Shown: positions 46,099-56,568 of the stretch, piece after piece
Layout of the letters: every line of letters starts with the position of its first letter
Position numbering within the stretch: the first letter of the stretch is position 1
Assembly (NCBI RefSeq): GCF_004664715.2
Contig: NC_051068.1
Span: 51,997,453-52,061,452, forward strand
From: Peromyscus leucopus
Taxonomy: Eukaryota > Chordata > Mammalia > Rodentia > Cricetidae
DNA: 64,000 nt
Direction of reading: 5' to 3'
Made by a program: the position numbers and the translations under genes
The notes under the pieces: generated by a model
What the model was told of the DNA's origin: nothing
The model's input: only the letters and a program-made list of their open reading frames with translations
Databases searched by the model: none

Positions 46099-47300
46099 CT
46101 ATTCTTGTTTGAGGTATTATGTTTATGTAACTCATTTGAAATTGTAATGGATAATTAAAAAATAGATTAATAATTAGTCATCTATGATAATCATATTTGT
46201 AGCCATGTTAGTTAAGTCTTCTAGGTATACATAGATATATTTCAGATAGATAGGTAATCTTCAAACACTTCATAGACCTAGAGAATATGGCATTTAAATA
46301 ACTTAAAATTCTGTTGACATGAGACACAATTGCTCCTGGCTGCACCAATTGATCCCGAGAGAATGTTGGGCTTCTAAGACATTTCCATTTGAAAGTTTGT
46401 CTTTTTGGCACAAAATGGCCTACTGGGCAAAGAACTGCCCTTGCCTTGATGGCTGACAGTACAAATGCAATGCTGTCCTTTCTGGACAAGCGGGACACAA
46501 AGAAAGCGACCACTGTACTCTGCCAAGACAGGGTAAGATGGTCTCTCAGAATTCCTGCTTCTGAAAATGGTCTGTTAGATACTCTAGGCCTGTAGCCAAT
46601 TTGAATGCACCAACAATGTTGAGAAACATTAGGTGACTGTCCAGGCTGCCAGCTGTCTTGGTCTACTCTTGCAAGATTCCCGAAAGTTGCTTGCATCCAT
46701 CTACCATTTCTCAGATACCATTATGTTCCTTCTCAGGTCTTTGATGTGGTTGAAAACTAGATAGTTGTAATTTCCTCAGTTATGATAAAAGATAAGTTAG
46801 ATATAAAACCTTAAACTCACAAGTATAAGATAGATAGGACATCTTCTTTAATATTGTAACTGTAATTCTTGCTCGATAATTGTTTTGTTATATGTAATTT
46901 TACCATGTTAAAGTTAAAACCTTCCTTTTTAACAAAAGAGGAAAAGAGGAAGTGCTGTGGATATCGTTCTATATAAATAAAACACTGATGGCCAGTGACC
47001 AGGCAGGAAGTATGGGCGGGACAAGGAGAGAGGAGAATTGAGGAAACAGGAAGAAGGAGAGAGACACTGCAGCCACCGCCAGGACAAGCAGCATGTAAAG
47101 ACTCTGGTAAGCCACCAGCCACGTGGCAAGGTATAGATTTATAAAAATGGGCTAATTTAAGATAAAAGAACAGTTAGTAAGAAGCCTGCCATGGCCATAC
47201 AGTTTATAAGTGATATAAGCGTCTGAGTGATTATTTTATAAGAGGATTGTGGGACTGCGGGGCTTGGGGAACCTGGAGAGAAGCCCTCCAGCAACACATG

Positions 47301-47821
47301 GTAGGAGATGAGAGTTCAGTTGTACACTACCAAGGAAAGCTTTGAGCTTTCACTATTTCCAGTGGCTTTAGTCAAAGATCAACCATTCTCAATCTGTTGC
47401 TATATTTTCCCAAAGCAATCAAATTCAAAGTTTACTGTGTCTGATATTATGATTTTAATTCTCAAAAGTCTGATAGAGTGCATATACATCATTCACTCCC
47501 ATGAGTCATTTCATCTCAGGTCCTCACAAGTGTAGGTCTTAACAACTGAACTGCCACTTTTGACAAACAGGTATCCATGTTCCATACAATAGTTATTAAT
47601 TGATTAATTCCATAGAGGAGTAGTGTGATACAATTCAAAACTCTACCAATGTGTCTTCTTTCTTAAAACAATCCTAGTCTAACATTGCCAACTTTCCCCC
47701 CAAATGTAAAATCTGTAACACAAGAGCTTAGAGCACAGAAGATATATTTAAGAATAATATTAGAGGAGGAAGAATGAGTGTAAGACCTAGAGGGAATGGA
47801 AGACAACAGGATAACAAGGTC
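47301..47821. other. Unrecognised DNA
   Basis: No gene or nameable repeat. Confidence 0.5.
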
Positions 47822-47829
47822 CTCTAATT

Positions 47830-48049
47830 CAGTGGTCCTCAACCTGGGGTCACAACTCTTTGGAGGAATAGAATGACCCTTTCTCTGGAGTCTCATATAT
47901 CCTGCATATTAGATATTTTCATTGTGATTCATAACAGTAGCAAAGTTATAGTTATGAAGGAACAACAAAAATAATTGTATGGTTAGGGGTCACCACAGCG
48001 TAAAGAGCTGTATTAAAGGGGTGCAGCATTAAGAAGGTTGAGAAAAATG
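47830..48049. mobile_element. hAT-Charlie-type element (URR1-like)
   Basis: Begins CAGTGGTCCTCAACCTGGGG and ends with GGTTGAGAAAAATG; the inner text 'ttgtgattcataacagtagc' and 'ggtcaccacagcgtaaagag' matches the 63.4 kb copy in the same orientation. The 41.4 kb copy is in the opposite orientation. I could not confirm an 8-base duplication here. Confidence 0.8.
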
Positions 48050-48785
48050 AATACTCTTTATTCTAGATGTTTGAAACCTCATTCTCCCTTCTTGATCTCT
48101 CCTCTCCCTTTATATCTCCATTGAGTTTTTTTAATAAATAAAAAGTCATACAACTCTACTACAGACCATCTAAAAAGAATGGAGATTGCATGCACACACA
48201 TTAATTACCCGAACAAGAGAAAACCTGGAAATAACTGTCTTTCTTCAAAACATGAAGACAACAAAATGATGTATAAGGCAGGATATATGAGTTACAATCT
48301 ATAAACATGCACTTTATAAGTATTTTACCAAAGAATATGGAGATTTAAAATTCCAATCCTGGTAAAGTTATTTTTTTACTCTAAACTCAAAGCTGAATCA
48401 TTTTCTAAAATTTCCCACTAGAACCTGCTTTGGGAATTTTCCATTATCCATTTAGTTGGTTTTTATGTATATAACCACATACTACGTGGTCTTGAACAAG
48501 GTGCTAAAACTCAAACATATTAAAAAAGAAAATGTCAAGTCATCCTCAAGCATGTTATTTTTCACTAGGGATGAAAAGTTAGCATTATACTGAAACTTGA
48601 AAAAAATCAAGATTACTGATTATAATTACTGGCTTTATGTATTAAAAACTGAATTCAGATAACTCAATATGTGATAATGTCTAATAGGAATATATTTTAT
48701 ATTGGAATCATTCCATTTTAGTCAGGATATGATTAATAAACAAAGTTACAATTTATAATTGATTAAAAAGTTGTGTGAGTAGGAA
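48050..48785. other. AT-rich DNA, nothing recognised
   Basis: No identifiable feature. Confidence 0.5.
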
Positions 48786-48960
48786 CAAAAGAGATACTCA
48801 GTGATTAAGTGCTGTGCAGGCAAAGCACCCAAGTTTCCAGTAAGCACACTGGGTTGACTGCAACCACCTGTGACTTTCGCTTGATGGGTACTTGATGCTG
48901 TTGATCTCCGTGGGCACCTGAACTCACATGCACATACCCCTCTCCCAACACAGTTTGGAA
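48786..48960 (+). mobile_element. Diverged B2/B3 SINE
   Basis: Blocks 'gagatactcagtgattaagt', 'gggttgactgcaaccacctg' and 'gggcacctgaactcacatgc' follow B2/B3 order. Heavily mutated, with no clear tail. Confidence 0.6.
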
Positions 48961-50314
48961 CAATTTAAAACATGAGATAGATATATTTTTAATTATTTCA
49001 GGTCAAGTTTTCAGTTTAATCTCTAAGTCTTTCCACTTGTAACTGTTTATAATTCTCATATTCAGGAGTGCCATAGCATGTGGCTAACAGCAACCTCTAG
49101 GTTTTCGAATTCTCTAAGTTAAGAGCTCTGCCATTCTCTTCTCAGGAAATAGATGATTAATAATGGGAGTAGAATATTGCCACACATCTAAAATTCATTT
49201 ACCTTCTATCTATGCTAATAAGGGAGGTCATCTGAATGCGATTATTATTTAAATGACTAAAAAATGGTAATTACAAAAGCAAGAAGTAGAGATGAACACG
49301 TTTTAAATACACTATATTGCTTTTTCTTTATTCATGTTCGCCATTTGTGCCTTGCTGTTTTATAACATCTACTCCCAAATTATTTTTTACTAAGGCTCAT
49401 ATAACTTCCCCTTCCCTCCATCACTGTGCTATAATCCTGACATTACAATGCAGTGAAATAAAAGGAATCTTTCATTGTAGCCAAGGGGAGTGATGTTGAA
49501 ATATATGGAGGACATAAATCCCCAGAATTGTAAAACCATGGTGGTGGGCACTGTTTTGCTCCTAAAGCTTTTCATAAAGAAATCAAGGGTTGTTTTAGTA
49601 TCTAGGCTAGAAAAGGGAAGATATAATAAAACCAAAAGCAAAATTGCTATGTAACACAATGAGTATTTTGACCTAATTACTATTGGGTATTATTCATTAT
49701 TGAGAATTGTGATTTTGATTTAAAACTCCCAGATCTCCCAAAGATTTTAATGAATCTGATGTGTGTGTGTTTAACTTGTGGGTTTGTATTTGCATATTAT
49801 CATTGTTTACTGAATAGGCTATTTAGAATTTCAATTAAAAAATTACTTCCACTCAAGTTATTACTTTAAAAATATGGGAAAGAATCAGAACTTGATTAAA
49901 TTATGTACTAAACACAAAAGTTAACCACGTATGATTTTAGAGTATGAGGGAAGTATGATCCTGAAACTGTTCTAAAGTATGCTTTACAAATCGCTGTATG
50001 CATGAAAAGAATCCTATGGCAAAGTGACTAAGAAAATGATGTTTAGACTCTGAGCAGCTGGTCTCACCATGCTGTTAAGTAAGATTTAAATCAGAAACCA
50101 TCTGAATGTGATGAAATATCTTTTAAAGTAGAAGAGATGTCACATCCTTCTGTGAAAACCTTAAGAAAGCAAACTTACCTCTTGATTCCCTTCAGGCAAA
50201 GCAGCATAGTATGACACAGTGCTCTGTTTCAAGCGCAGGCATTTGCAGTACAAAAAAGATGACTTGTAAAGGCTCCCTTTCAGATCTAGGGGGCTTTATA
50301 TTTTTGTATTTTTA
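48961..50314. other. AT-rich DNA, nothing recognised
   Basis: No gene or nameable repeat. The 76-codon minus-strand frame at 49429-49659 shows no known domain. Confidence 0.5.
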
Positions 50315-50452
50315 TTTAAAATAAATTTTGTAATACATTAAATACTTATTATGGTTCCTCTCTCCCAACTTCTCCCAGATCCTACTCACTAACCCTTCCA
50401 CTCAAATCCAAACCCTTTTTTTCTTTCTCTAATTAGGATACAAACACATATC

Positions 50453-50505
<53 letters not shown>

Positions 50506-50640
50506 CAATAGATTCGGTACAATAAAAAACAAATGAGAATAGACAAAACAAGCAAACACAACAATAAAAAAAAGAGCCACAGGAAAAGCTCCAGAAACAC
50601 ATATGAAAGCCGAGACACACACACACTGGCCCATTTTGTC
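50315..50640 (-). mobile_element. Old L1 3' UTR (Lx-like), antisense
   Basis: The terminus mirror ('aatacttattatggttcctc', 'acttctcccagatcctactc') is followed by an A-rich part with an expanded TAA repeat. It may continue to about 50950. Three minus-strand frames of 60-72 codons come from the TAA repeat. Confidence 0.6.
50453..50502 (+). repeat. (TAA)n microsatellite
   Basis: About 16 units of ATA/TAA inside the old L1 UTR. Confidence 0.97.
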
Positions 50641-51837
50641 TTTTGAATCACTAAGCCCTAAAGATTAGTGACATCATGGGATGGGAGATAAACTGGCAGA
50701 TGCCTAGGCTCCAGAGGCAACTGGAGAGGGAAAAATTCCCATGACTTTTTTGTTTTGTCTTTGTGATAGAATTGAGCACAGGCTTCCTGAATGTCTGCAC
50801 CCCAGCAGTGAGCTAAACATGAACCTCTTATCCTAGAGAACAGAATTTCCGTGGGCAATGTTGGATGTCTCCTTACAGAACAGAAATCCTGTACGGTTCC
50901 CTCATGTTCTGACACCGGCTTTGTCAGCTGACAGTATTCTGGTTCTGAATACGACAGCCTGGCCCATCACCAGTTTGATACACATTGCTTTCAAAGATCT
51001 GCACAGGCCTCAGAGCTGCAGACTGGCTGTGATTGTGTTTTATTTTCTGAGTTGTCTTCTTGTCCTTTCCCTTTGCTGAAACATAAACAAATGAACAAGA
51101 AGGGAAAAGCCTGGCATTGAAAGGAGTGATCCAATCCCCTTCACATACACATTATACTTGGACCTGCAGAAACACACAAGAGAATTCTGAACAACATAAG
51201 CTGTTCATATTTAAAAAATTCCGTTAGTCACATAAAATTCAATACATAAAATTTTTAAAAAGTGCATCAGTCTTGGGAATAATTATGAAATGATGAACTT
51301 TATCTTCCAAGAATGGACTAATAAAAATTTAAAATGATCAAATAAAATGCAAAAATTAAACTATTCTTGTATGACATCAAAAGAACTAAACATTTTAAAA
51401 ATTAATAATTTTCCCTTCCTAGCCAGCTCACCGAGACAACTTTTGTGTGTTTTTAGTGAATTCAAAGTGATGGCAATATCTTTCAATGGGTATTTTCAAC
51501 TTAAATGTACAATGGTCCCAGCTACAGTTCCTTCTCCTTGCTTGTTATAGTTCTCTTCTGCACCATATTTCAATACTGGGATTAGTGAAATATGCTTTTT
51601 AGCAAATGTCTTTTGCCAAGCCCCTTCTGTTCTCTGAATGTTTGTTCCTCATTTGTTCCTCTTTTGTTTTTGTTTATATTGGTGAAGATCTTGAATCAGG
51701 ATCCTGGTATCCTAAAAATACACATTTCAAACTGTTCATGTTCATGAAGTTGTTTTACTTTTACCAAGAATGGCTACACTATAAAGCTAACACAATATTT
51801 TTTTCATAATAATTCTCATGAAGGCAAAAAAAAAAAT
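50641..51837. other. Unrecognised DNA, possibly L1 UTR at its left
   Basis: 50641-50950 may belong to the preceding L1 UTR. Beyond that I see nothing identifiable. Confidence 0.4.
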
Positions 51838-52015
51838 GCCCAGCTCCAACATGGAAAAATGTAATGAGGTCTTCAAGAGGAGACAATGATGGGTTGCAGG
51901 TGTTGGGGCAACTTAGGAGGGGTTAGAGAGGGGGATGCAGAAGGAAATGAAGAAAGGAAAGTGAGGGAGAAAAAATTAATTATATTTTAATTTAAAATAT
52001 ATTAAATAAAAAATA
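51838..52015 (+). mobile_element. Probable old L1 3' terminus, sense
   Basis: A G/A-rich tract ('ggaggggttagagagggg', 'gcagaaggaaatgaagaaag') leads into an A/T-rich tail ('aattatattttaatttaaaa'), the pattern of a 5'-truncated rodent L1. Confidence 0.45.
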
Positions 52016-52984
52016 AAAAGAAAATTTATGTTATACAAACTCAATTTATCTTAATGTAACTATATTTAAAGTTCATAGTGTCTTTGGTTTGGCCTTTTAA
52101 CAAACTATTACTTAAAGCTAGTTTCAGTTTAAAGATTAACTTGCATTTTATTAATAGAGTAAAAACTGACTTATAATGGTTAGTTTCAATGATCTGGAGA
52201 GTGAGCTGAATTCTGAATTGTTTATTTCTTAAGGAAACAAGTATGCGTCTGTGCTTTGTGTGCATATAACATACACATACAGAATAACAAATACCTGTGT
52301 ATTGTTTGTGTAATGATTTCTAACTAAAAGTTTGATGAGGGCAATAATCAACACCAGCACACTGAGGATAGATACTCTGATATTTCCTGTGTTGCTACTG
52401 TGCAGTCAACACATATCTTTACATTAGTCCTGGATGGGAATAAAGAAAAATGGAGCACCAACTTTTAGATTGTTTTACTGAATACTCGTGGCAAAATATT
52501 GCTGTTTGCTGTGACAATTAAGTGTGTAGTATCTTCTTTAGTTAAATAGAAATCTCAATTTTGATACATTCCATAAGATTAGTTTTATTTTTGCTCATTG
52601 AATTTGCTTTGAAAGTGACAGGTTTCGTTTTAGAATTTTCATACATGTCTCCTTTTGATTGATTTCCAACCCCCATCCTCACAGTTCCCTTTTCCCAAGT
52701 TTGCGCTATTGTTTTCCCTATGTGCTTTCTTAAAGCTCCTTTTTAGTTTTCCAGTCATATGTACTCCATTCTACTTCGCTGGCCTTTACTTACATGTTCT
52801 TCCACCTAGAGACACACATTTAACTAAAGCTAGGACTCACATAGGAGAGAAGATATATGATATTTTTCTTTCATTATTGCATCATTGTAATCAGGTAAAA
52901 TTCATTTTTATTTAATATTAGTGTTAAAAATTCAATATAAAGCAAAACTCCCTAAACAAACATGTGAAAACTTACGAATAATAC
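52016..52984. other. AT-rich DNA, nothing recognised
   Basis: No identifiable feature. Confidence 0.5.
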
Positions 52985-53150
52985 GAAAGGGCTTGTGAGA
53001 TGAATTGCCAAGTCAAAGTACGTGCTGCACAAACCTGGTGAGTCTGATCTCTGAAACACTTGGGGGTAGAAGGAAACAACTGACTCCACGTAATTGCCCT
53101 TTGTCCTCCATATTCGAGTTGTGACATGTACACCCCGAATACGTGCCTAC
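52985..53150 (+). mobile_element. B3 SINE, diverged
   Basis: Head 'gggcttgtgagatgaattgc', middle 'gaaggaaacaactgactcc' and end 'gtgacatgtacacccc' follow B3 order. A B2 element starts almost directly after it. Confidence 0.6.
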
Positions 53151-53154
53151 CAGC

Positions 53155-53325
53155 TTACTGCTCTTCTAGAGAACCTAGGTTTGCTTCCCAGCATCCACAG
53201 GGTGGCCCATAACTATCTATAACTCCAGTTTCTGGAAATCTAATCCCTTCCTGTCCTCCATGGGCACTTGCATGCACATAGTGTACATGAAATCATGCAG
53301 ACATACATATATTTAATTTAAAAGC
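53155..53325 (+). mobile_element. B2 SINE, 5'-truncated
   Basis: Starts at 'ctgctcttctagagaaccta' and includes 'ttcccagcatccacagggtg', 'ataactccagtttctggaaa' and 'catgcagacatacatata'. Lacks the promoter head. Confidence 0.7.
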
Positions 53326-54935
53326 ATATCAAATTAAATCGAGTAGAATAGCAATGGCGTCTTTCTAGATAGACTATGCTTTACATACAGCATGTCAAAA
53401 ATATATGTAACCAGTGTAAATGCTTAGAGATCCTCATGCAATGAGAGAATAGACATACAACAGAGGTCTCATATGAAGAGGTAATGCTGTGTAATAAGCA
53501 ACATTATTTATTGCTGTGACTCACTTCATGACCAAAATAAACAAAAATAATTGGCTATGTGAGTAAAAAAAAATGCATGTCAAGTGAATAATTCACATTG
53601 GAATTAGTTGCACAATAGAGTAATTTTTTTGAGACTAATACATTATATTTAAAAAATGTTAGATGCTAACATTTGAAAAAACATGTGTTATACATTTTTG
53701 AATTTCTTTTCATTTTTTTTGTATTCACAAGTTTAGTTCACTTCTCAATAGGCCTTCAACAGGGGCTACATATTGAAAACCCAAGCATCTGGAGTGGAAA
53801 TTTTATATATAAGCTATAATGTCTTGTCCCTGACCCCAAAGGCGCAAGTCTATCTCATAAAGCAAAATGCCCTTTGTCCATCTCCAAGAATCTTGTGTAA
53901 TTTACTCATATAATTATATTTTTGTGAAACTATTTATGCATAACTCAAACTTTACCAAGTTAATGGATTAAGGAAAATTCAAGAAATTCACCTTAATAGG
54001 CATTTAATTTTGTATTGGCCAATTAGTACCTACATTGTAAAAGACTCATAATTTTCATACTTAACATTTTACCTTTAATTTCTTAGCCTTTTTATCTATT
54101 AGAATTTAAACTTTTCTAGTATTGCAATGTTATATCAATATCATAATTTGACTTTATATGTGGCAGTTTATGAATTGTGGTATTAGCTACTCTGTGTATA
54201 TTCCATAGGGTACAAAGTTATTGGAAAGGTATTCAAATGGGTTTTGATAAGGTATAGAAAGCTATCTTAGTCTGGGTTCCCTAGAATAGCAGAAACATAA
54301 ACAATTAGTTGCATGTGTCAATTATTTTTATATTCATAAGTCATTAACAGTCACTAACAGTTAGCTTTTATAAAGTTTATAAACATATCTATATTGATTA
54401 TCCATCAGTGTTTTCTAGTCATTGTTCTATAAGAAGTATAATAAAAAAAACTTATTTTACATTATATTCAACAGTTTAAGCAATCTGGATATGATTTGCT
54501 ATATAAAGGAAGATACCACACAGCTCACATGCAAATATTCCATGACACTGGAGCCTCGGTCATGTGCAAATTTGGGTATCCACCAGAGTTCAGGAACCAA
54601 TCTCCTAGGGTTACTGATAGATGAGGTTATGACTGTATTTGTGTGTGTAATTTATGTCATAGAGTTGAAGAGATTGGGTCTTGCATTTGAGGACAACAGC
54701 AAGCCCAGAATTTGTACATAGTCAGTTGGTTAGCTGCAGAGGGCACAGTTCCAAAGGCCATGTTCTTTCTTCTGTGAGTCAGTCTTTGTCTCTTAAGGTC
54801 CCCAGTGATTGGACAAGCACCCATCCCATCATAGAAGATAATATACTCAAATTTCCTGACTTCAATATTAATTTCAGGTTTCATCCACAACATTGAGATT
54901 CTTCTATGGACTCTAACTATGATGGTAAACTTAAA
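53326..54935. other. Mostly unrecognised; possible ancient repeat at 54270-54370
   Basis: 'cttagtctgggttccctaga' at 54271 recalls the opening of an ancient mammalian repeat. The rest, including the 99-codon plus and 78-codon minus frames at 54422-54893, shows no recognisable domain. Confidence 0.4.
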
Positions 54936-55040
54936 TGACGAATTTGCTGATATCTAGAATCATCTTGAGACTGGCCTATGAACCTTCCTGTGGGGATTAT
55001 TTTGATTAAAGTAGTTGAGGTGAGAAAACCACCTACTCTG
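54936..55040 (+). mobile_element. Possible fragment of the 24.3 kb medium-reiterated family
   Basis: 'tagaatcatcttgagactgg' and 'cctgtggggattattttgat' parallel 24330-24425. Short and diverged. Confidence 0.35.
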
Positions 55041-55082
55041 GGTCATACGGTTTGATCCTAAACTGTACAAAAACAGAAATAG

Positions 55083-55520
55083 AAAGCTTTATACAAGGAA
55101 CATACCTAAAAATAATAAAGGCAATTTACAGCAAGCCAACAGCCAACTTCAAATTAAATGAAGAGAAACTCAAAGTGATTCCACTAAAATCAGGAATAAG
55201 ACAAGGCTGTTCACTCTCCCCATAGTTACTCAACATAGTACTGGAAGTTCTAGCTAGAGCAATAAGACAACAAAAGGAGAACAAGTGAATACAAATTGGA
55301 AAGGAAGAAGTCAAACTTTCACTATTTGCAGATGACATGATAGTATACATAAGTGACCCCAAAAATTCTACCAGGGAACTTCTACAGCTGATAAACTCCT
55401 AAAGTAAGGTGGCAGGGCACAAAATTAACTCAAAAAAATCAGTAGCTCTCCTATATACAAATGATAAACAGGCTAAGAAAGAAATCAGAGAAACATTCTT
55501 TAATTTCTTAAGTGACAATA
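55083..55520 (+). pseudogene. L1 ORF2 reverse-transcriptase fragment, sense
   Basis: In the plus strand this encodes the RT region with [10 protein letters not shown] and the catalytic FADD (tttgcagatgac, 55325-55336), followed by the 'vaghkin' block. In-frame stops interrupt it (for example in TCACTCTCCCCATAG after the GCSLSP motif). Both L1 ends are missing. It is the sense counterpart of 58173-58625, with which it forms a long imperfect inverted repeat. Confidence 0.85.
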
Positions 55521-55613
55521 TATTTTGCTTTTGCTCATGTCAGTATTTTCTTATTTCTATTTCATATTTTCTGTACTTTACGTATTTTCTCTTGTTCTAT
55601 CCTTTCTTATTTT

Positions 55614-56568
55614 TTATAAATATTTTTATTTCATAATTTAATTTTACCTATCAGCCAGGGATTCCCCTGTCCTGCCTCCTCCCACCCCCTAGCATCCCCC
55701 CCCCCAATTCACCCCCTATTCTTACCTCCTCCAATACAAGATCTCCCCTGGGGAGCCACCCCAGCCTGGTAGATTCAGTTGAGGCAGGTCCAGTCCCCTC
55801 CTCCCTATACCAAGGCTGAGCAAAGTATCTCAGCATAGGCCCTAGGTTCCAAAAATCCAGCTCATGCACCAAGGACAGGTCCTGGTCCCACTGCTTGGGG
55901 GTCTCCTAAACAGTTCAAGCAGATTAACTGTCTCACTTATCCAGAGGGCCTGATCCAGTTCAATGGGGGCTCCTCAGCTATTGGTTCACAGTTCATGTGT
56001 TTCCACTAGTTTGGCTATTTGTCCCTGTGCTTTTTCCAATCATGGTCTCAACATCTCTCACTCATACAATTCCTCCTCTCTCTAGCCGATTGGACTCCTA
56101 GAGCTCCACCTGGGGTTTGGCCATGGATCTCTGCATCTGCTTCCATCAGTCACTGGATGAGAGTTCTATCATGATAGTTATGGTGTTCAACCATCTGATC
56201 ACCAGAGTAGATGAGCTCAGGCACTCTCTCGACAATTGCTAGTAGTCTATAGTGGAGGTATCTTTGTGGATTTCTAGAGACCTCTTTAGTACTCTGCTTC
56301 TTCCTATTGCCATGGGGTTTTCATTTATCATGGTATCTCTTTCCTTGGTCTCCCACTCTGTTCCTGATCCAGCTGGGACCTCCCGCTCCCTTAAACTCTC
56401 TTTCCCCAGACCCTTGCCCTCCATTATCCCCTTCACGAACAGTTTGCTCATGTAGATCTCATCCATTTCTCTGTCGCTGGGAGATCTCTGTGTCTTTCTT
56501 AGGGTCCTCTTTACTAGGTTGCCTGCCTGGAGTTGTGAGTGGCAGTCTGGTTATTCTTTGCTTTACAT
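55614..56568 (-). mobile_element. 3' UTR of the full-length L1
   Basis: The complete reverse of the UTR at 28333-29275, including the C-rich mirror of the G-tract at 55680-55730. Ends at the ORF2 stop complement. Frames on either strand are not genes. Confidence 0.9.

Larger units (their letters stand above)
45951..47300 (+). mobile_element. Unclassified 1.3 kb rodent repeat, sense copy
   Basis: Homologous in inverted orientation to 14655-15969, and at its right part (46940-47230) to 5020-5345. It includes a 38 bp tandem duplication at its left end, a TA microsatellite, a long middle, then 'gaagtgctgtggatatcgtt', a TATATAAATAAAA motif, a purine-rich stretch and the end 'gagaagccctccagcaacac'. 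The right part looks like an LTR. The minus-strand frame of 162 codons (46208-46696) is not preserved in the other copy. Probably ERV/mys-related; name not assigned. Confidence 0.6.

Noticed and set aside
46208..46696. 162-codon minus-strand frame, the longest in the window
   Set aside because: It lies across the unclassified 1.3 kb repeat and is not preserved in the homologous copy at 15.1-15.7 kb. No known motif.
47822..48062. 8-base target-site duplication for the 47.8 kb hAT-type element
   Set aside because: CTCTAATT on the left has no convincing partner on the right (best CTCTTTAT, five of eight), so not claimed.
54422..54893. Overlapping 99-codon plus and 78-codon minus frames in less AT-rich DNA, considered as an exon
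   Set aside because: No splice or domain evidence, and opposite-strand frames overlap; repeat-derived or chance.
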